NCBI GenBank assembly: GCA_016715985.1
Contig: JADJXD010000001.1
Span: 4,216,001-4,280,000, forward strand
Source of the DNA: Saprospiraceae bacterium
GTDB lineage: Bacteria > Bacteroidota > Bacteroidia > Chitinophagales > Saprospiraceae
Length of the DNA stretch: 64,000 nt
Direction: 5' to 3'
Shown: positions 53,588 to 63,404 of the stretch, piece by piece
How positions within the stretch are numbered: the stretch's first letter is position 1
Layout of the letters: the number at the start of each line of letters is the position of its first letter
Notes under the pieces: generated by a model
Told to the model about the DNA's origin: nothing
What the model saw: only the letters and a program-made list of their open reading frames with translations
The model's database searches: none
Translations under genes and position numbers: made by a program

Positions 53588-55555
53588 ATGCGAAGGTTAA
53601 TTATTTTATTGGGTATCAATATCTTTTGTCAATTCATTATTGGACAGACTTTAGTCATTAATGAATTGGACTGTGATACGCCGGGCATTGATGATAAAGA
53701 ATTTGTTGAGCTCAGATCAGAATTTCCGGATTTTCCTTTGGATGGATATGTATTGGTTTTTTTTAACGGATCAGCTGCCGGAGCCAATACCAGTTATCTT
53801 ACATTACCATTAGACGGGTATAAAACGGATATAAATGGTATTTTTTTAATAGGAAGTACCGGAGTCTCTCCATTCCCTCAATATATTATCCCCCCAAATG
53901 TCATCCAGAATGGGGCTGACGCAGTCGCTTTGTACAGGGGTACTGCCGAAGATTTTCCGGAAGGTACATTAGCAATTGCAGATCAAAATCTGATAGATGT
54001 ATTGATTTATGGCACAAATGATCCTATCGCCACCGGATTAATAGAAATCTTCAGACCTTTCAAATCGGACATCACTCAGATCAATGAAGGCAATGCTAAC
54101 AATTCCAACTCCATTCAACGAAACAATGATGGGACATATACTTCAAAAACACCCACTCCCCGTAAACCAAATGACGGTAGTGGAATCATTCTGAACGGAA
54201 TATTGATCCATGTTTCTGGCTATATTTTCAATGAAGGTGACAGCTTTGAGATAACTTTCACTACAGAACAAAAGGTGGATGAAGATCTTCAAATTGATTT
54301 TACACTTACAAATGGAACTTTCAACACTTCGGATTATTCAGGTTTGACAAATTTGGTTATTCCAAAAGATTCTACCACGGTTTCTACTCTGATTACACTT
54401 ATAAGTGATGAAATAAATGACGGAGATGAGTTAATGATTATCAGTTTGGGATCGTTGCCGGTGCAATATTTAAAGCTCAATAATGAATTGATAATCAGAG
54501 TGGTCGATAATGATTTTAGGGTAGCTGATTTCGGAACGCCCATAAATCCTACCTATGGAAAAGTAAATGGAACTCAACCGGAAGAATATTATAGCAGTCT
54601 GAATGGCAAGAAAGTAACTGAATTGCGAAATGTTTTGCAGTCCATCATTGCAAATCCTGAAATTGTGAGAGCTCAGACATACAATGATGTCATCGACGTA
54701 TTGAAAGAAGCCGATCAGAATCCTGAAAACAGCAATCAGGTCTGGTTGGTTTATCTCGAAAAGGGACTTGCTAAACTTGATTTTCAGTTAACATCTGACA
54801 ATTTGAATACATGGAACAGGGAACACACCTGGCCAAGATCCAGAGGTGGATTTAACAGCATTGAAGCAGATGAAACCATTGATGGACCTGATATTTTTTG
54901 GATGACAAATGCAGATTCCACACGTCATGCCAACTCTGATGTTCATGCTATCCGGGCGGCTGATGGTCCTGAAAACAGTAAAAGGGGAAATCAGTTTTAT
55001 GGAGAATATAATGGTCCGGCAGGCACACTCGGTGGCTTTAAGGGAGATGTAGCCCGCGGAATATTTTATCTCGACATAAGGTATAACGGACTTGAAGTCG
55101 TCAATGGTTTTCCCGAAAGTCAGATTGGAAAATTTGGGGATTTAGCTACTTTGCTTGAATGGCATAGAAATGATCCGCCTGATGATTTTGAAATGAATAG
55201 AAATAATGTGGTATATCAGTGGCAAAAGAATCGCAATCCTTTTATTGACAATCCGCAATTGGCTGAATACTTATGGGGGAATAAGATTGGGGAAGTATGG
55301 CAAAATACTTCATCTGCAATAGAAATTAGCAAACCTGCTTTCAGGATATACCCGAATCCTGCCAATAATAACATTTCAATAGAAGGTGTCCCTTCATCCA
55401 GAAATGTGGAGATATATAGTTTACAGGGTGAACGATTATTGCAGAAACAATTCGAAATGGATATGACATTCGATTTGAATTTAAAAGCCGGACTTTACTT
55501 AGTGAAAATCAGCACAAACACAACCTCCTCTATTCATAAACTGATAGTGGAGTAA
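53588..55555 (+). CDS. Multidomain secreted endonuclease I with sorting tail
   Basis: A 655-residue secreted protein. After the signal peptide, residues about 20-180 look like a lamin-tail-type domain (VINELDCDTPGIDDKEFVEL). Residues about 205-320 are Calx-beta-like (FTLTNGTFNTSDYS and ITLISDEINDGDEL). The catalytic part (about 335-565) is endonuclease I: NREHTWPRSRGG, HANSDVHAIRAAD and GDVARGIFYLDIRY with its metal-binding His/Asn residues. The end (about 580-655, FRIYPNPANNNISIEG to HKLIVE) is a type A T9SS sorting domain. It probably cuts extracellular DNA, perhaps for phosphate or nitrogen. Followed by the convergent HNH gene. Confidence 0.9.
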   Translation: MRRLIILLGINIFCQFIIGQTLVINELDCDTPGIDDKEFVELRSEFPDFPLDGYVLVFFNGSAAGANTSYLTLPLDGYKTDINGIFLIGSTGVSPFPQYIIPPNVIQNGADAVALYRGTAEDFPEGTLAIADQNLIDVLIYGTNDPIATGLIEIFRPFKSDITQINEGNANNSNSIQRNNDGTYTSKTPTPRKPNDGSGIILNGILIHVSGYIFNEGDSFEITFTTEQKVDEDLQIDFTLTNGTFNTSDYSGLTNLVIPKDSTTVSTLITLISDEINDGDELMIISLGSLPVQYLKLNNELIIRVVDNDFRVADFGTPINPTYGKVNGTQPEEYYSSLNGKKVTELRNVLQSIIANPEIVRAQTYNDVIDVLKEADQNPENSNQVWLVYLEKGLAKLDFQLTSDNLNTWNREHTWPRSRGGFNSIEADETIDGPDIFWMTNADSTRHANSDVHAIRAADGPENSKRGNQFYGEYNGPAGTLGGFKGDVARGIFYLDIRYNGLEVVNGFPESQIGKFGDLATLLEWHRNDPPDDFEMNRNNVVYQWQKNRNPFIDNPQLAEYLWGNKIGEVWQNTSSAIEISKPAFRIYPNPANNNISIEGVPSSRNVEIYSLQGERLLQKQFEMDMTFDLNLKAGLYLVKISTNTTSSIHKLIVE

Positions 55556-55580
55556 TACGATTTGGCATATGTAGAGTATT

Positions 55581-56462
55581 TTAACTCAATTTAAGATTTT
55601 GATTAAAAATTGCAAACCCCTTTACAATTAATTGATAGTCTATGTCATTTGGCAGATACTGTTTTGCAAATATTTCAAATTTTACAAACATAAAATACCA
55701 TACTCTTGAATATTGAAGTTTTCTATTATGGCTATTGACTAATAAAATAGAAAACTTTAAGTTTAAAATATCCTTTAGCGATGTTTCGTTTAATTGAGAT
55801 TTATTGAATCTAAATAATGCTTCTTTAATTTCGTCGAAGAAATCGTCTGCTATCTTTTTTCGTGCTAAAATTAAATTTTCTCTTCTGAGATTGTATAAAG
55901 TAATGCTTATTTCTCCTCTGCCTAAATCATCCAAACCTACAATGTCACCGTCTGGTTTGAAAATAAAATAATCTTCAACCGGATCTATTTCCGGGTTTAA
56001 TAAAATATTTCCTTCATTTAAATATAACTCCAACGATGAATTAGAAATAAGCTGATTTTCATTATCCAAAGGATGATTTACAATACGGTTTTTATTGTCA
56101 AATAGGGGGAAATGACTGCTTTTCTTGTTATTGCATTTTTCGCAAATTAATAATAAATTAGACCATTCGTAGCCTAACCAATAATAACCGTCATGTGCTC
56201 CGTATGGAGATTTTTTAGGAGATTTATTTTTGGGTCGGAAATGTTCTACTCTCTCAAATGTAGACGGACTTGGGTCAGATTCACAAAAGCAACATTTATT
56301 ATTGTATAATAATACCAATTCAGATTTACAACCTAATCCATAATATGCACTTTTGAATTTATGTTTCCCTTTATTAAGAATTGCATCATTCTTTTGTACT
56401 TCACAACCTGAAGACATAAGTTTTGTGGGAATAGCATTATAATCTTTTTTAACTGAAATCAT
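55581..56462 (-). CDS. HNH nuclease, PtuB-like (TIGR02646 type)
   Basis: A 293-residue HNH endonuclease. The zinc/catalytic site is readable: CCFC (Cys57, Cys60), the VEHFRPK block with catalytic His74, then YEWSNLLLICEKCNNKKSSH with Cys107, Cys110 and His117. The layout matches the TIGR02646-type nucleases that pair with an ABC-type ATPase in Septu and in retron defence. It begins 14 bases after the ATPase gene stop, so one operon. Its C-terminal half is helical and unassigned. Confidence 0.8.
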   Translation of the reverse strand: MISVKKDYNAIPTKLMSSGCEVQKNDAILNKGKHKFKSAYYGLGCKSELVLLYNNKCCFCESDPSPSTFERVEHFRPKNKSPKKSPYGAHDGYYWLGYEWSNLLLICEKCNNKKSSHFPLFDNKNRIVNHPLDNENQLISNSSLELYLNEGNILLNPEIDPVEDYFIFKPDGDIVGLDDLGRGEISITLYNLRRENLILARKKIADDFFDEIKEALFRFNKSQLNETSLKDILNLKFSILLVNSHNRKLQYSRVWYFMFVKFEIFAKQYLPNDIDYQLIVKGFAIFNQNLKLS

Positions 56463-56476
56463 TGGTAACTATAATT

Positions 56477-58288
56477 TCAGGCAAATAAAGTATCCGGATA
56501 TTTTTTTCCAGCCTTTGCACGTTCTTCTAAAAATTTGTCAACATCATCAGAAGATTGAATTTTTTGAAAATCATCTTCGGTCCTAACTTCATCTAAGCTC
56601 TCTTTGGATTTACTGGTAATTGAATCCATATCGAATATAGGTGAAGTCAATATGATATTTGGAGTTAATTTGGTAATATCAATATCCAATTTTTCAGCAG
56701 TAATCCCTTCCTCTTTAGTTCGGTTTATTTTTATGATTGTTGCATTTTTTGGGGCACCTAATAATGGAATTGCACTATGCGTGGAAACAATAAATTGAAC
56801 GAATGGGAATATTTCTGACAACTTTCCTGGTAATTCAATTTGAAGTTTTGGATGCCAATGAAGGTCAAATTCATCAATAATCACAATACCGGTAAAATCT
56901 GACGGATTTTCTATTTCAGGTTGATTTAGATAAAATCTCAATATCATGTCTCCTACCATTCCAATTAAACTTCTGAATCCTGATGCTAATTGCAATATAT
57001 TAACACTATTAAATTTTTTGTTTGTCCCAATCTCACGTTCGGTATAAATAATCTTTGTTTTGTCACTACTAAGTTTAATATCCATCAAATTTGGAATTAA
57101 TTTTTTGAATATTTTGACTATATATTTAAATTTCTTATCTTTTGATAATTCCCAAATAATTAGTCTATTTTCTATATTTAGTAAGGTTGATTGTGGTGAA
57201 AACAAACTATGTGTAACTGATAAAGTTTTATTCTCATCTTCATTAGTAAAACCTGATTGCATACTCAATCTGGATGGTCCGTAACAGACTAAGTTTTTAA
57301 GTGAAACAAATTCATCACCTAAGGTTTGGTTAATAAATGATTCGTTTTCATTTTTATATTCCACGATGATATTTGTATGTGGTAAGTTTTTTAAATGATC
57401 AACTATAAATACTTGAGATGAATTTTTATATATATCTCTATATTGATCTTTTTTTCCAAATAGCCCTATAGTTAAAGCCTGCAAAAAGCTAGTTTTTCCA
57501 TATCCATTTTCACCTGTAATAAATATCCATTGTGAATCAACATATAGTTCATTTAACTCTAAATTTTTAATACCGTTATAATTTTCAATATAAATTTTCT
57601 TTAATGCAATTGGTAATATACCACTACCAATGTTGTAGTAGTAATTTGATTTTTCAACATTCATCCTATCCCTTTTTTCCATAGATTCTGGATGGTAGAA
57701 GTTTTCAATATAAAATTGAACTGCTTTTTCTACATCTGATAATTGTTTATTATCTCTAATTTCTATATTAGAGTTATATCGGAATCCATTTTTTAATTCA
57801 ATTTTATTTAATGTAATTTCAATTAATTGGTCTTTAAGGATATCATGAGCCCATTTACTTTTTTGCACAAGCTCTGTTAGATATTCTATTTTTGATTTAT
57901 CTTCCAGCTTATTCAAATCCGAAGTTGAAGCTCGCCATAATTTAAATATTATACTATCTTTCAGGGACAGGTTAAATTTAATCTGATTTTGTTTTTTGTA
58001 CTCTCCATTTCTATTTATACTCAAGATAGATGTATATAATATATTGTTTATTTGGTTTTTTGGTTCTAATGTAACTACTTCATCTTTCTTACCTAAATTA
58101 AGTTTATTCACTCCACCTAAGTTATAATGTTCTGATATTTTTTTCATTTCATCATTATAACTTTTATCCCATGTCTTCAGGGACTTAATGCTAACTCCTT
58201 GCATTTCCTTTACAATGCTGTCAAAATCTTTTCCACCATTCTTTAATAAGATGAAATTATTTCTTAGTCTATGGGTATTTGCATCCAT
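56477..58288 (-). CDS. ABC-type ATPase, PtuA-like (Septu-type defence)
   Basis: A 603-residue protein. Residues about 1-230 match no domain I know and contain an N-terminal helix-turn-helix-like stretch. From about 230 an ABC/AAA-type ATPase begins: KKIYIENYNGIKNLEL, Walker A GENGYGKT (259-266), a signature-like QLASGFRSLIG (433-443), Walker B IVIIDEFDLHWHP (468-480) and the switch His in FIVSTHSAIPLL. The paired HNH gene downstream marks it as the PtuA-like sensor of a Septu-type system. The operon is flanked by endA and accD, both unrelated to defence. Confidence 0.75.
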   Translation of the reverse strand: MDANTHRLRNNFILLKNGGKDFDSIVKEMQGVSIKSLKTWDKSYNDEMKKISEHYNLGGVNKLNLGKKDEVVTLEPKNQINNILYTSILSINRNGEYKKQNQIKFNLSLKDSIIFKLWRASTSDLNKLEDKSKIEYLTELVQKSKWAHDILKDQLIEITLNKIELKNGFRYNSNIEIRDNKQLSDVEKAVQFYIENFYHPESMEKRDRMNVEKSNYYYNIGSGILPIALKKIYIENYNGIKNLELNELYVDSQWIFITGENGYGKTSFLQALTIGLFGKKDQYRDIYKNSSQVFIVDHLKNLPHTNIIVEYKNENESFINQTLGDEFVSLKNLVCYGPSRLSMQSGFTNEDENKTLSVTHSLFSPQSTLLNIENRLIIWELSKDKKFKYIVKIFKKLIPNLMDIKLSSDKTKIIYTEREIGTNKKFNSVNILQLASGFRSLIGMVGDMILRFYLNQPEIENPSDFTGIVIIDEFDLHWHPKLQIELPGKLSEIFPFVQFIVSTHSAIPLLGAPKNATIIKINRTKEEGITAEKLDIDITKLTPNIILTSPIFDMDSITSKSKESLDEVRTEDDFQKIQSSDDVDKFLEERAKAGKKYPDTLFA

Positions 58289-58601
58289 ATTTTCTAATTT
58301 ATTTATTATGCTTTGGTCTTAACATTAATATGCAAAGATAGGTGGTTTACTGAATTTTAAACTACAAATCTTAGCTTAGCGTTTGTAATTTCCCAAATTA
58401 TTTATTTTTCTTTTAAATGTTGAGCTTTATCACTTTGTTACAATCTAATCTCTTCTTCCTAAGATATATTCCTATTAACTCCACTTTTCAGCAGTTGTAT
58501 TCTGCCCTTCAGAAAATGCAAAATCAAAGTGGTTATATATTACGGATTAAATTATATAAATAAAATGCCAATATACCTGTGTGACTTGTGGAGTATATTA
58601 C
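58289..58601. other. Intergenic region upstream of the Septu-like pair
   Basis: About 310 AT-rich bases between the divergent ATPase gene and accD. No retron-like msr/msd fold, reverse transcriptase or repeat array was seen. Presumably it holds the promoter of the defence pair. Confidence 0.5.
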
Positions 58602-58609
58602 TATTTTTG
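58602..58609 (+). promoter_or_regulatory. -7 box (TATTTTTG) for accD
   Basis: Matches TAnnTTTG followed by C, 51 bases before the ATG at 58661. Confidence 0.5.
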
Positions 58610-58660
58610 CAGGATGACCCTGAGTGACTGTAAAGCCTCTACCAAAAATATTTTTATAGC

Positions 58661-59539
58661 ATGAGTTGGTTCAAACGACTTAAAGAAGGTATTCAGACTG
58701 CCACAAAAAACAAAAAGGAAGCACCTGACGGTCTGTGGCATAAATGCAGCCGATGCGGTGAAATGACAACCGTAAAAGAATTGAGAGAAAATCTCTATCT
58801 GTGTCCCAAGTGCGATTTTCATGTGCGAGTCAGTTCTAAAGATTATTTTGAACTGATCTTTGATGGTAAATATACCCGTCATTTTGACAATATTTTGTCA
58901 GTCGATATGCTCAATTTTAAAGATATCAAGTCATACGAAGAAAGGCTTACTGAAGCCTATAAAAAAACAAGTCTTCCGGATGCAATGTCTGTTGCCAGCG
59001 GCAAAGTCGGAAAACATCCCTTAGTTATTGCTTGTATGGATTTTGGTTTTATCGGTGGTTCTATGGGTTCTGTAGTAGGAGAGAAAATCTCAAGGGCCAT
59101 AGACCTTTGCTTAGAGACCAAAACCCCGCTTATGATTATTTCGAAATCCGGAGGTGCACGAATGATGGAGTCTGCATTTTCATTGATGCAAATGGCCAAA
59201 ACTTCTGCAAAACTTACCTTGCTCGCAAAAAACGGTATTCCATATTTTTCATTTTTAACCGATCCTACCACCGGAGGGGTGACTGCTTCTTACGCAATGT
59301 TGGGTGATTTGAATTTTGCGGAACCGGAAGCTTTAATTGGATTTGCAGGTCCTCGGGTGATCAAAGAAACTATAAAAAGAGATTTGCCGGAAGGCTTTCA
59401 AACTTCAGAATATCTTCTCGAACATGGATTTCTGGATTTTATTATTCACCGGAAGGAGCTAAAATCACGATTGACAGATTTGTTAAGTTACTTTGAAGTG
59501 AAAAATGTGGTCGCTGAAGCGTTAGACGAAGAAAATTAA
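58661..59539 (+). CDS. accD: Acetyl-CoA carboxylase carboxyltransferase subunit beta
   Basis: A 292-residue subunit of acetyl-CoA carboxylase, the committed step of fatty-acid synthesis. The N-terminal zinc ribbon is visible: CSRCGEM (with the pair CPKCDF about 20 residues on). The crotonase-type core has GGSMGSVVGEKISRAID, SKSGGARMMESAFSLMQMAK and PTTGGVTASYAMLGD. Length is normal. The last 18 bases overlap the end of the convergent bshC gene. accA is not adjacent. Confidence 0.96.
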   Translation: MSWFKRLKEGIQTATKNKKEAPDGLWHKCSRCGEMTTVKELRENLYLCPKCDFHVRVSSKDYFELIFDGKYTRHFDNILSVDMLNFKDIKSYEERLTEAYKKTSLPDAMSVASGKVGKHPLVIACMDFGFIGGSMGSVVGEKISRAIDLCLETKTPLMIISKSGGARMMESAFSLMQMAKTSAKLTLLAKNGIPYFSFLTDPTTGGVTASYAMLGDLNFAEPEALIGFAGPRVIKETIKRDLPEGFQTSEYLLEHGFLDFIIHRKELKSRLTDLLSYFEVKNVVAEALDEEN

Positions 59540-61123
59540 AAAAGATTTGTTCATCGGGTCACACGCATAAATGATTTTGTCCATCAGATCTCTGCCACCC
59601 ATTGCGAGTATCGGTAGAAAACTTTCATCTCTCTCCTGAAGGCCATTGGAGGGAAATAATTTTGATTTTATATTTTTAATCTGATTTAGAGATACATCTT
59701 CTTTTTGTTTCAGAGATTTTTTGAATCTTCCTTCTATATGCTCTACTGCTTTCAGAAGTTTGACGCCTTCACCCAATACATAATGCTCGAGAGTAGGATC
59801 AATGATTTTTGCTTTTGAAGCTATTTTATCAAAAACGACTCTTATTTCTTCTGTTTCTCCTGCAAGATGAAAATCTGTGGCGGATGCATTTTCAATGTAC
59901 TGATTGATTAATTCATGTTCTTCCTTAAATATTTCTGATGCTGTAAAGCCCAGTTTTTGGATGGTTTTCAATTGAGATGAAGTTACCAAAAGTAAGGAGT
60001 TTCTTCTGATAAGGACGGGAAAAAAAATATTGAAATGCTTAAATTGTTCTTTTCTTTCAAGCCAATAAGCTATTTCACCACCACCACCGATGTAAGCAAT
60101 ATTTGGCAAAATATATTCCTGATATAAGGGGCGCATCACAACATTAGGGCTGAATTTCTCAGGCGATCGATGTAGCTCTGCGATGATTTCTGCTTCACTA
60201 AAACTTAAATTGGTGTTATTAATATAATATCTTTCTCCTTCAAAATAAATTCTTTCTCTGGACTGATCCTGCATGTAAAAGAGATTGATATCTCTGGGAT
60301 AAGCCTGTGGCTTGAAGTTTAATTTTAGTAAATCTGACTGTGTTTTTAAAACTAATTTTTCGCTCGGACGATCGACAATTTCTTTTTCCATGATGGGAAT
60401 AGAATGTCTTTTGAGTTCTTTGTTATCCATATTGACCACCAATAGACCATAATCCCCGAATAATGCATTTAAAATCCTGAACACAAAATCATTATAAGTG
60501 ACAGCATTTGATATACTATTTCGGAAGATTTTGCTTAACTCTTCAGCAAAACTTCCACCCAACATCCCACTAATTTCTTCAATGACTGTATCTAAGCCTG
60601 TGACTGAAAACCTTCCCACAGGCCCTGTCTGGTCTGTATTCCATTCTACTTTTTTGCCAAAAAGCGTCAGATGATTTACTTCGTCAAAATCATGGTCTTC
60701 TGCTCCGCTTATAAAAACCGGAACAAATTTTTTGTCAGGATGTAGTTGATTTAAATTTTGGGTTAACCGGATGGTAGAAAAAATCTTATAAAAGTAATAT
60801 GCCGGACCTGTCAGGAGCGCCGGTTGGTGAGCTGTAACAATGGTGTATGAGTTTTCCTTTGTCAAAGCTTGGATATTTTCCTCCTGTAAGGATTTCGTTC
60901 CAATATTAGCGTAATTCTCCGACAAAGTTTTTACGAGCAATTCTCTGTCAATTTTAAATTTATTTCTGTTCTCAATCGCTTGTGCTATTCCTTCATAGTC
61001 CGGAATATAACTTATGAAATCACTTAGTTTTTCAGGATTTTCCTGATAAGTAATATCCTTGAATGAAAGTTGGCTGATTCCCGAAAACGGGACAGAACAG
61101 GATGTAAGACAATCTGATTCCAC
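59522..61123 (-). CDS. bshC: Bacillithiol biosynthesis cysteine-adding enzyme BshC
   Basis: A 533-residue enzyme proposed to add cysteine to glucosaminyl malate in the last step of bacillithiol synthesis. Family landmarks are ENSYTIVTAHQPALLTGPAY, FVPVFISGAEDHDFDEVNHL, and the later NIAYIGGGGEIAYWLE, all intact; the C-terminal coiled-coil region is present. A GTG start is used at 61123. bshA and bshB are not in the window. The dienelactone-hydrolase-like gene lies 51 bases upstream on the same strand. Confidence 0.93.
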   Translation of the reverse strand: MESDCLTSCSVPFSGISQLSFKDITYQENPEKLSDFISYIPDYEGIAQAIENRNKFKIDRELLVKTLSENYANIGTKSLQEENIQALTKENSYTIVTAHQPALLTGPAYYFYKIFSTIRLTQNLNQLHPDKKFVPVFISGAEDHDFDEVNHLTLFGKKVEWNTDQTGPVGRFSVTGLDTVIEEISGMLGGSFAEELSKIFRNSISNAVTYNDFVFRILNALFGDYGLLVVNMDNKELKRHSIPIMEKEIVDRPSEKLVLKTQSDLLKLNFKPQAYPRDINLFYMQDQSRERIYFEGERYYINNTNLSFSEAEIIAELHRSPEKFSPNVVMRPLYQEYILPNIAYIGGGGEIAYWLERKEQFKHFNIFFPVLIRRNSLLLVTSSQLKTIQKLGFTASEIFKEEHELINQYIENASATDFHLAGETEEIRVVFDKIASKAKIIDPTLEHYVLGEGVKLLKAVEHIEGRFKKSLKQKEDVSLNQIKNIKSKLFPSNGLQERDESFLPILAMGGRDLMDKIIYACDPMNKSFLIFFV

Positions 61124-61174
61124 TGAGAGTATTATTCGGTCGTAAAGAAATGATTGAAAGATTTACTATTATTT

Positions 61175-62038
61175 TTACAGATGCTTTTTGAGAAATGCCA
61201 TCGTTTTTGTACCGGCATCTTCCGTTGCAACCTTGTCAAATCCCGGATTGCTCGGATTGGCAAATGCATGAACGGCTTCATAAAAATGTATATCCACAGA
61301 TTTTCCTAAAGTTTTCATTTGATCTTCAAAATCCTGGACTACTTTCTGTGTGATCCACCCGTCTTGTGTTGCAAAAATTCCAAGAACCGGTGCTTTCAGT
61401 TGCTTTAATTCAGCTTCATTCTGAACCGGCATCCCATAATAAATGACACACGCTACTGCTTTTTCCTCTAAAAGAATACTGCTTTTCAAAGACCATGCGC
61501 CACCAAAACACCAACCGATAGTAGCTATTTTAGCTGATTTTCCTGACCACTCTGACGCTCCATGGACTATATTTTCGGCTCTTTCCTGCGTCACAGACTG
61601 CATACTTGCCGCCGCTTCTTCTCTTGTAGTTGCAACTTTTCCATCGTATATGTCCAATGCAAGTATATGGGCATTTGGAAAAGCAATTGCCATATTTTCA
61701 GCTTCCCTTTTGATATAATCATTTAATCCCCACCATTCATGGATGACAAATATGTATTGATCACTTTTGACTTTTGAAGGAATATAGTATCCCTGTCCGT
61801 CTTTTCCGTCTTTGCAGCCAAATTTAATAATAGAACCGGTTTGATTTTCCAGGATAAACGGAAGCGGTTCCTGATGTGCAATAACAAAGGTCAGATCCAT
61901 ACCGAGTTTGGCAAATTCCGAAGTACCTGATCCCGAAAGACTGCAAAATGAATTTTGAGTTTGCGCTACAACACCCAAGGAAAAACTCAGAAGGATGACA
62001 AGTGAAAGAATACCTGCATAAGCTGAATCTATTTTCAT
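61175..62038 (-). CDS. Secreted dienelactone-hydrolase-family protein
   Basis: A 287-residue alpha/beta hydrolase with a Sec signal peptide (about 1-25, cleavage near VVAQ). The cysteine nucleophile elbow GWCFGGAW, the Asp in FATQDGWITQ and the His in AVHAFANPS complete the dienelactone hydrolase triad. The EWWGLNDYIK block is typical. The export signal is unusual for classical dienelactone hydrolases of aromatic degradation, so the substrate is probably another ester or lactone. Confidence 0.88.
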   Translation of the reverse strand: MKIDSAYAGILSLVILLSFSLGVVAQTQNSFCSLSGSGTSEFAKLGMDLTFVIAHQEPLPFILENQTGSIIKFGCKDGKDGQGYYIPSKVKSDQYIFVIHEWWGLNDYIKREAENMAIAFPNAHILALDIYDGKVATTREEAAASMQSVTQERAENIVHGASEWSGKSAKIATIGWCFGGAWSLKSSILLEEKAVACVIYYGMPVQNEAELKQLKAPVLGIFATQDGWITQKVVQDFEDQMKTLGKSVDIHFYEAVHAFANPSNPGFDKVATEDAGTKTMAFLKKHL

Positions 62039-62067
62039 TGCATTTAATTTAGAAAGCTAAACAGCAT

Positions 62068-62310
62068 TCATTCCTTTTGGTTCAGGTTGTCTAATGTTGA
62101 TACATATAACTCTTCCAGTTTTTTTCTTGCCCAGGGAGTCTTTCTGAAAAATTTTAGACATGAATTGACAGACGGCTCGAAGTGGAAACAGTTTACCCGC
62201 ATTTGATCAGCAAGTCCTTCCCATCCATATTGCTGATGGAGATAAATAATTATATATTCCAATGTGATGCCATGTAAAGGATCTTTAGGTTTGTCCATTT
62301 GATTACGCAT
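62068..62310 (-). CDS. VF530 family DNA-binding protein (DUF2132)
   Basis: An 80-residue protein. The core KDPLHGITLEYIIIYLHQQY and FHFEPSVNSCLKFFRKTPWA are the VF530 signature; structures of relatives show a small helical fold resembling DNA-binding domains. Function is not established. The insertion sequence begins 109 bases beyond its start, in the region that would hold its promoter. Confidence 0.88.
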   Translation of the reverse strand: MRNQMDKPKDPLHGITLEYIIIYLHQQYGWEGLADQMRVNCFHFEPSVNSCLKFFRKTPWARKKLEELYVSTLDNLNQKE

Positions 62311-62418
62311 TATTTCTGACCATAAAATTACTTTCTTTTATGTCCCACATAGTGGATTACTCCCAATAAATTCTGATTTTTAGGGTAAATTCTTATTTTT
62401 GATGTTTATAAAATATTA

Positions 62419-63404
62419 TAGTAAAGCCCACTTACCTACGTATTAAGAAAATTTTGTATATTTACGGAATAAAATATTAATAATGGAAGGATTTGAAATA
62501 TTTACAGGACAAAATGAACTGGAATTTATAAAAAGGTTTTCAGACAAAGATAGCTGCTATGCTTATTTAGCACATCACAAATGGTCCAATGGCTTTGAAT
62601 GTCCGCAATGTCATTGTAAAGAAGAGCATAATTGTTTGTTTTTGCATCATAAGCGATGTAAAAATTGTCAAAGAATTATTTCTCCAACGGCTAATACATT
62701 GTTCCATAAAGTTAAATTTGGAATTGAGAAGGCGTTTTATATTGTTTTCAAAATGACCGCCACAACTAAGAGTATCTCCGCAGAGCAATTGGCAAAAAAT
62801 GTTGGTATTAATCGTAAAACTGCCTTGATGTTTCAACATAAGGTAAGAATTGCAATGAAGAGTTCAGAAAAGCACCCATTAACTGGACAAGTTGAAGTAG
62901 ATGAAGCGTTTATAGGCCAAAAAGAAGAAGATCAAATTGGACGTGGTGCAGAGAAAAGCGCAAATCATTGTTGCAGTAGAGAAAAACGGTACAACAGGGA
63001 TCAAAAGAATGTATGCTAGAAAGATAGAAAATGCATCTACAAAGGAGCTTAAGACGTTATTTGAAAAACACATTTCGAGCGAAGCCACAGTTTTGACAGA
63101 TAAGTGGCGAGGCTACTCTCCTTTATGTGATGTTTATAACATAACTCAGGAGAAGAGTGAGCGGACAAGAATTTCAAAGTAATGCACCGATGTATTCAGC
63201 AGCTAAAGAGTTGGATACGGGGCATTCATCATAGCGTAAATCATGACTATCTTCAGGGATATTTAGATGAATTTTGCTATCGAATCAATCGATCCATTCA
63301 TAAAAATACTATTTTTGATAAATTGGTTGGACGAATGAGTAAAGCAGACTCGATTTTTAAAAACCAAATAAAATTAGCCTACAGTAATTAAGTGGGCTTT
63401 ACGA
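62419..63404 (+). mobile_element. IS1595-family insertion sequence (986 bp)
   Basis: A complete element: terminal inverted repeats of 16 bases (62419-62434 and 63389-63404) match at 15 of 16 positions, sharing GTAAAGCCCACTTA. It holds one transposase gene of IS1595 type (zinc ribbon plus DDE-like domain) and is bordered by an 8-bp target duplication. It sits between the VF530 gene and the CoA-transferase gene without breaking either. Confidence 0.88.
62483..63391 (+). pseudogene. IS1595-family transposase with two frameshifts
   Basis: The transposase is readable end to end but in changing frames. Part one (from 62483) has the zinc ribbon CPQCHCKEEHN...CKNC and the first catalytic part VEVDEAFIGQK (first acidic residue). 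Near 62943-62956 the frame moves to one reading QIIVAVEKNGTTGIKRMYAR and TDKWRGYSPL (second acidic residue). Near 63161-63168 it returns to the first frame with KNFKVMHRCIQQLKSWIRG, ending at 63391. The two shifts cancel out, so the C-terminus is in the original frame. No slippery sequence was seen. It is most likely inactive. Confidence 0.8.

Noticed and set aside
58289..58660. Possible retron RNA upstream of the ATPase/HNH pair
   Set aside because: No reverse transcriptase in the window and no long inverted repeat of msr/msd type.
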